Assembly (NCBI GenBank): GCA_963778945.1 | Contig: CAVZWL010000026.1 | Coordinates: 13,977-77,976 of the forward strand | Reading direction: 5' to 3' | DNA: 64,000 nucleotides | Source: Fen-1254 sp963778945 | Lineage (GTDB): Bacteria > Bacteroidota > Ignavibacteria > UBA10030 | Shown here: in pieces, positions 63,460 to 64,000 of the stretch | How the letters are laid out: each line of letters opens with the position of its first letter | How positions within the stretch are numbered: the stretch's first letter is position 1 | Program-made: the position numbers and the translations under genes | Notes under the pieces: model-generated | What the model saw: only the letters and a program-made list of their open reading frames with translations | What the model was told of the DNA's origin: nothing | The model's database searches: none

Positions 63460-63853
63460 ATGCAAAAAGTCATGGCAAAAAAGAAAAATCTCGGTATTAT
63501 TCGTCTGCATAATGCTATTTTCTATGCGTATCACGGCGTTCTATCGGATGAACAATCGCGCGGCGGGAAAATTTGAAGTAGATGTGGAACTGCACTGCGA
63601 TTTGTCCAAAGGCGCTAAAAGCGACCAGCTTCATGATACGATCGATTATGAACGGGTGTATGAGTATATCCGTTCGTCAGTCGTCGAAAAAAAACATTTT
63701 CTCATCGAATCGGTTGCCGGCACAATTGCGCGCGGACTTTTAAAAAATTTTCCTCAAGTGCAGATTGTGACGGTGCGGGTGCGTAAACCGAGCGCGCCGA
63801 TTCGAGGCGTCGTCGATTCCGTTGAAGTGGAATTGACAGAAACCCGGAAATGA
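63460..63853 (+). CDS. folB: Dihydroneopterin aldolase FolB (one frame break)
   Basis: Folate pathway enzyme giving 6-hydroxymethyl-dihydropterin. The first piece reads IIRLHNAIFYAYHGVLSDEQ then SRGGK; a break near 63572 leads into FEVDVELHCDL, then TIDYERVYEYIRSSVVEKKH and LIESVAGTIARGLL. These are the conserved FolB blocks (YGYHGV-like, ETLA-like VESVA). About 130 residues. folK follows three bases after its stop, a usual pairing. Confidence 0.9.
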
Positions 63854-63856
63854 CCG

Positions 63857-64000
63857 ATGTCCCGCATTTTTCTCGGATTGGGTTCCAACAGAGGCAGGCG
63901 TGAAGAGCATCTTCTTCGTGCACTCGGGGAGCTGCAGCAGATTTCCGGAAGTGTCTTTGCGGTGCCGTCGTCTGTCTATGAAACGGAACCTGTCGGCATG
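63857..64000 (+). CDS. folK: HPPK, hydroxymethyl-dihydropterin pyrophosphokinase (partial)
   Basis: The window ends inside this gene. The 48 visible residues start MSRIFLGLGSNRGRREEHLL and continue to SSVYETEPVGM, the conserved N-terminal strand (GLGSN.G) and the Y.TEP.G region of FolK. It completes folB-folK at this end; folP lies at 37.6 kb. Confidence 0.9.
   Translation, partial: MSRIFLGLGSNRGRREEHLLRALGELQQISGSVFAVPSSVYETEPVGM

Overview
The window is a chromosomal segment of an unidentified Gram-negative bacterium of the FCB superphylum, most plausibly Ignavibacteria/Chlorobi-like. The signs are a BamD lipoprotein and a large beta-barrel-like protein ending in Phe, an orphan type IX secretion sorting tail at 23777-23920, bacillithiol genes (bshA, bshB1), a Ccm heme exporter with a CxxxY-type CcmE, a SufU-type SUF operon, and AbiE and mobile-mystery modules. 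The phylum call is inference. Base composition is mixed: housekeeping genes look moderately GC-rich, while 49.2-59.5 kb and 22.2-23.8 kb are visibly AT-richer.

Layout. 0-6.4 kb: bamD, a thioesterase, a VCBS-repeat secreted protein, then ccmABCDE. 6.6-18.9 kb: bshB1 (minus), xseA-xseB-dxs, an oxidoreductase, a SAM-hydrolase family gene, ribD-ribE, a very large outer-membrane protein, and a DNA repair methyltransferase. 19.2-27.6 kb: uvrD/pcrA followed by a partial tandem duplication of its 3' end, a lipoprotein of foreign look, then bshA, vapBC and an ABC exporter on the minus strand. 27.8-35.3 kb: an Rrf2 regulator and a complete SUF operon (sufBCDSU, an A-type carrier, sufT) followed by superoxide dismutase, a coherent Fe-S and oxidative-stress block. 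35.3-48.7 kb: GNAT, M28 peptidase, folP, glycosyltransferase, pcm, miaA, tRNA-Pro, der, upp, a TPR protein, relA/spoT, ruvX apparently fused to mtgA, and an AlbA_2-domain protein. 48.8-59.5 kb: a defence/mobile island. It holds a four-helix-bundle protein, WYL regulator, PD-(D/E)XK nuclease, AAA ATPase, RecA-like protein with a degenerate P-loop, SieB-like protein, DUF2779 nuclease, ParE/AbrB and AbiE toxin-antitoxin pairs, and an orphan mobile mystery protein A with a truncated B. 59.7-64 kb: a duplicated glnS tail, glnS, gltX, folB, folK.

Three patterns run through the window. First, about 25 single-base frame breaks occur, many inside essential genes (bamD, ribD, uvrD, gltX, folB). They look like sequence errors rather than decay, so each broken gene is given here as one CDS spanning its pieces. 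Second, intergenic DNA is full of small repeats: degenerate 7-bp tandem arrays at eleven sites, ACCTT...AAGGT palindromes, TGTAGCCG...CGGCTACA palindromes, and a hairpin element with a GCCGGAG core. Third, the 3' ends of uvrD and glnS are each duplicated next to the parent gene together with one of these repeats.

The best candidate for an undescribed system is the WYL / PD-(D/E)XK / AAA / RecA-like gene run at 49.7-53.7 kb, followed by the SieB-like and DUF2779 genes. All functions rest on reading motifs by eye; no database search was possible.
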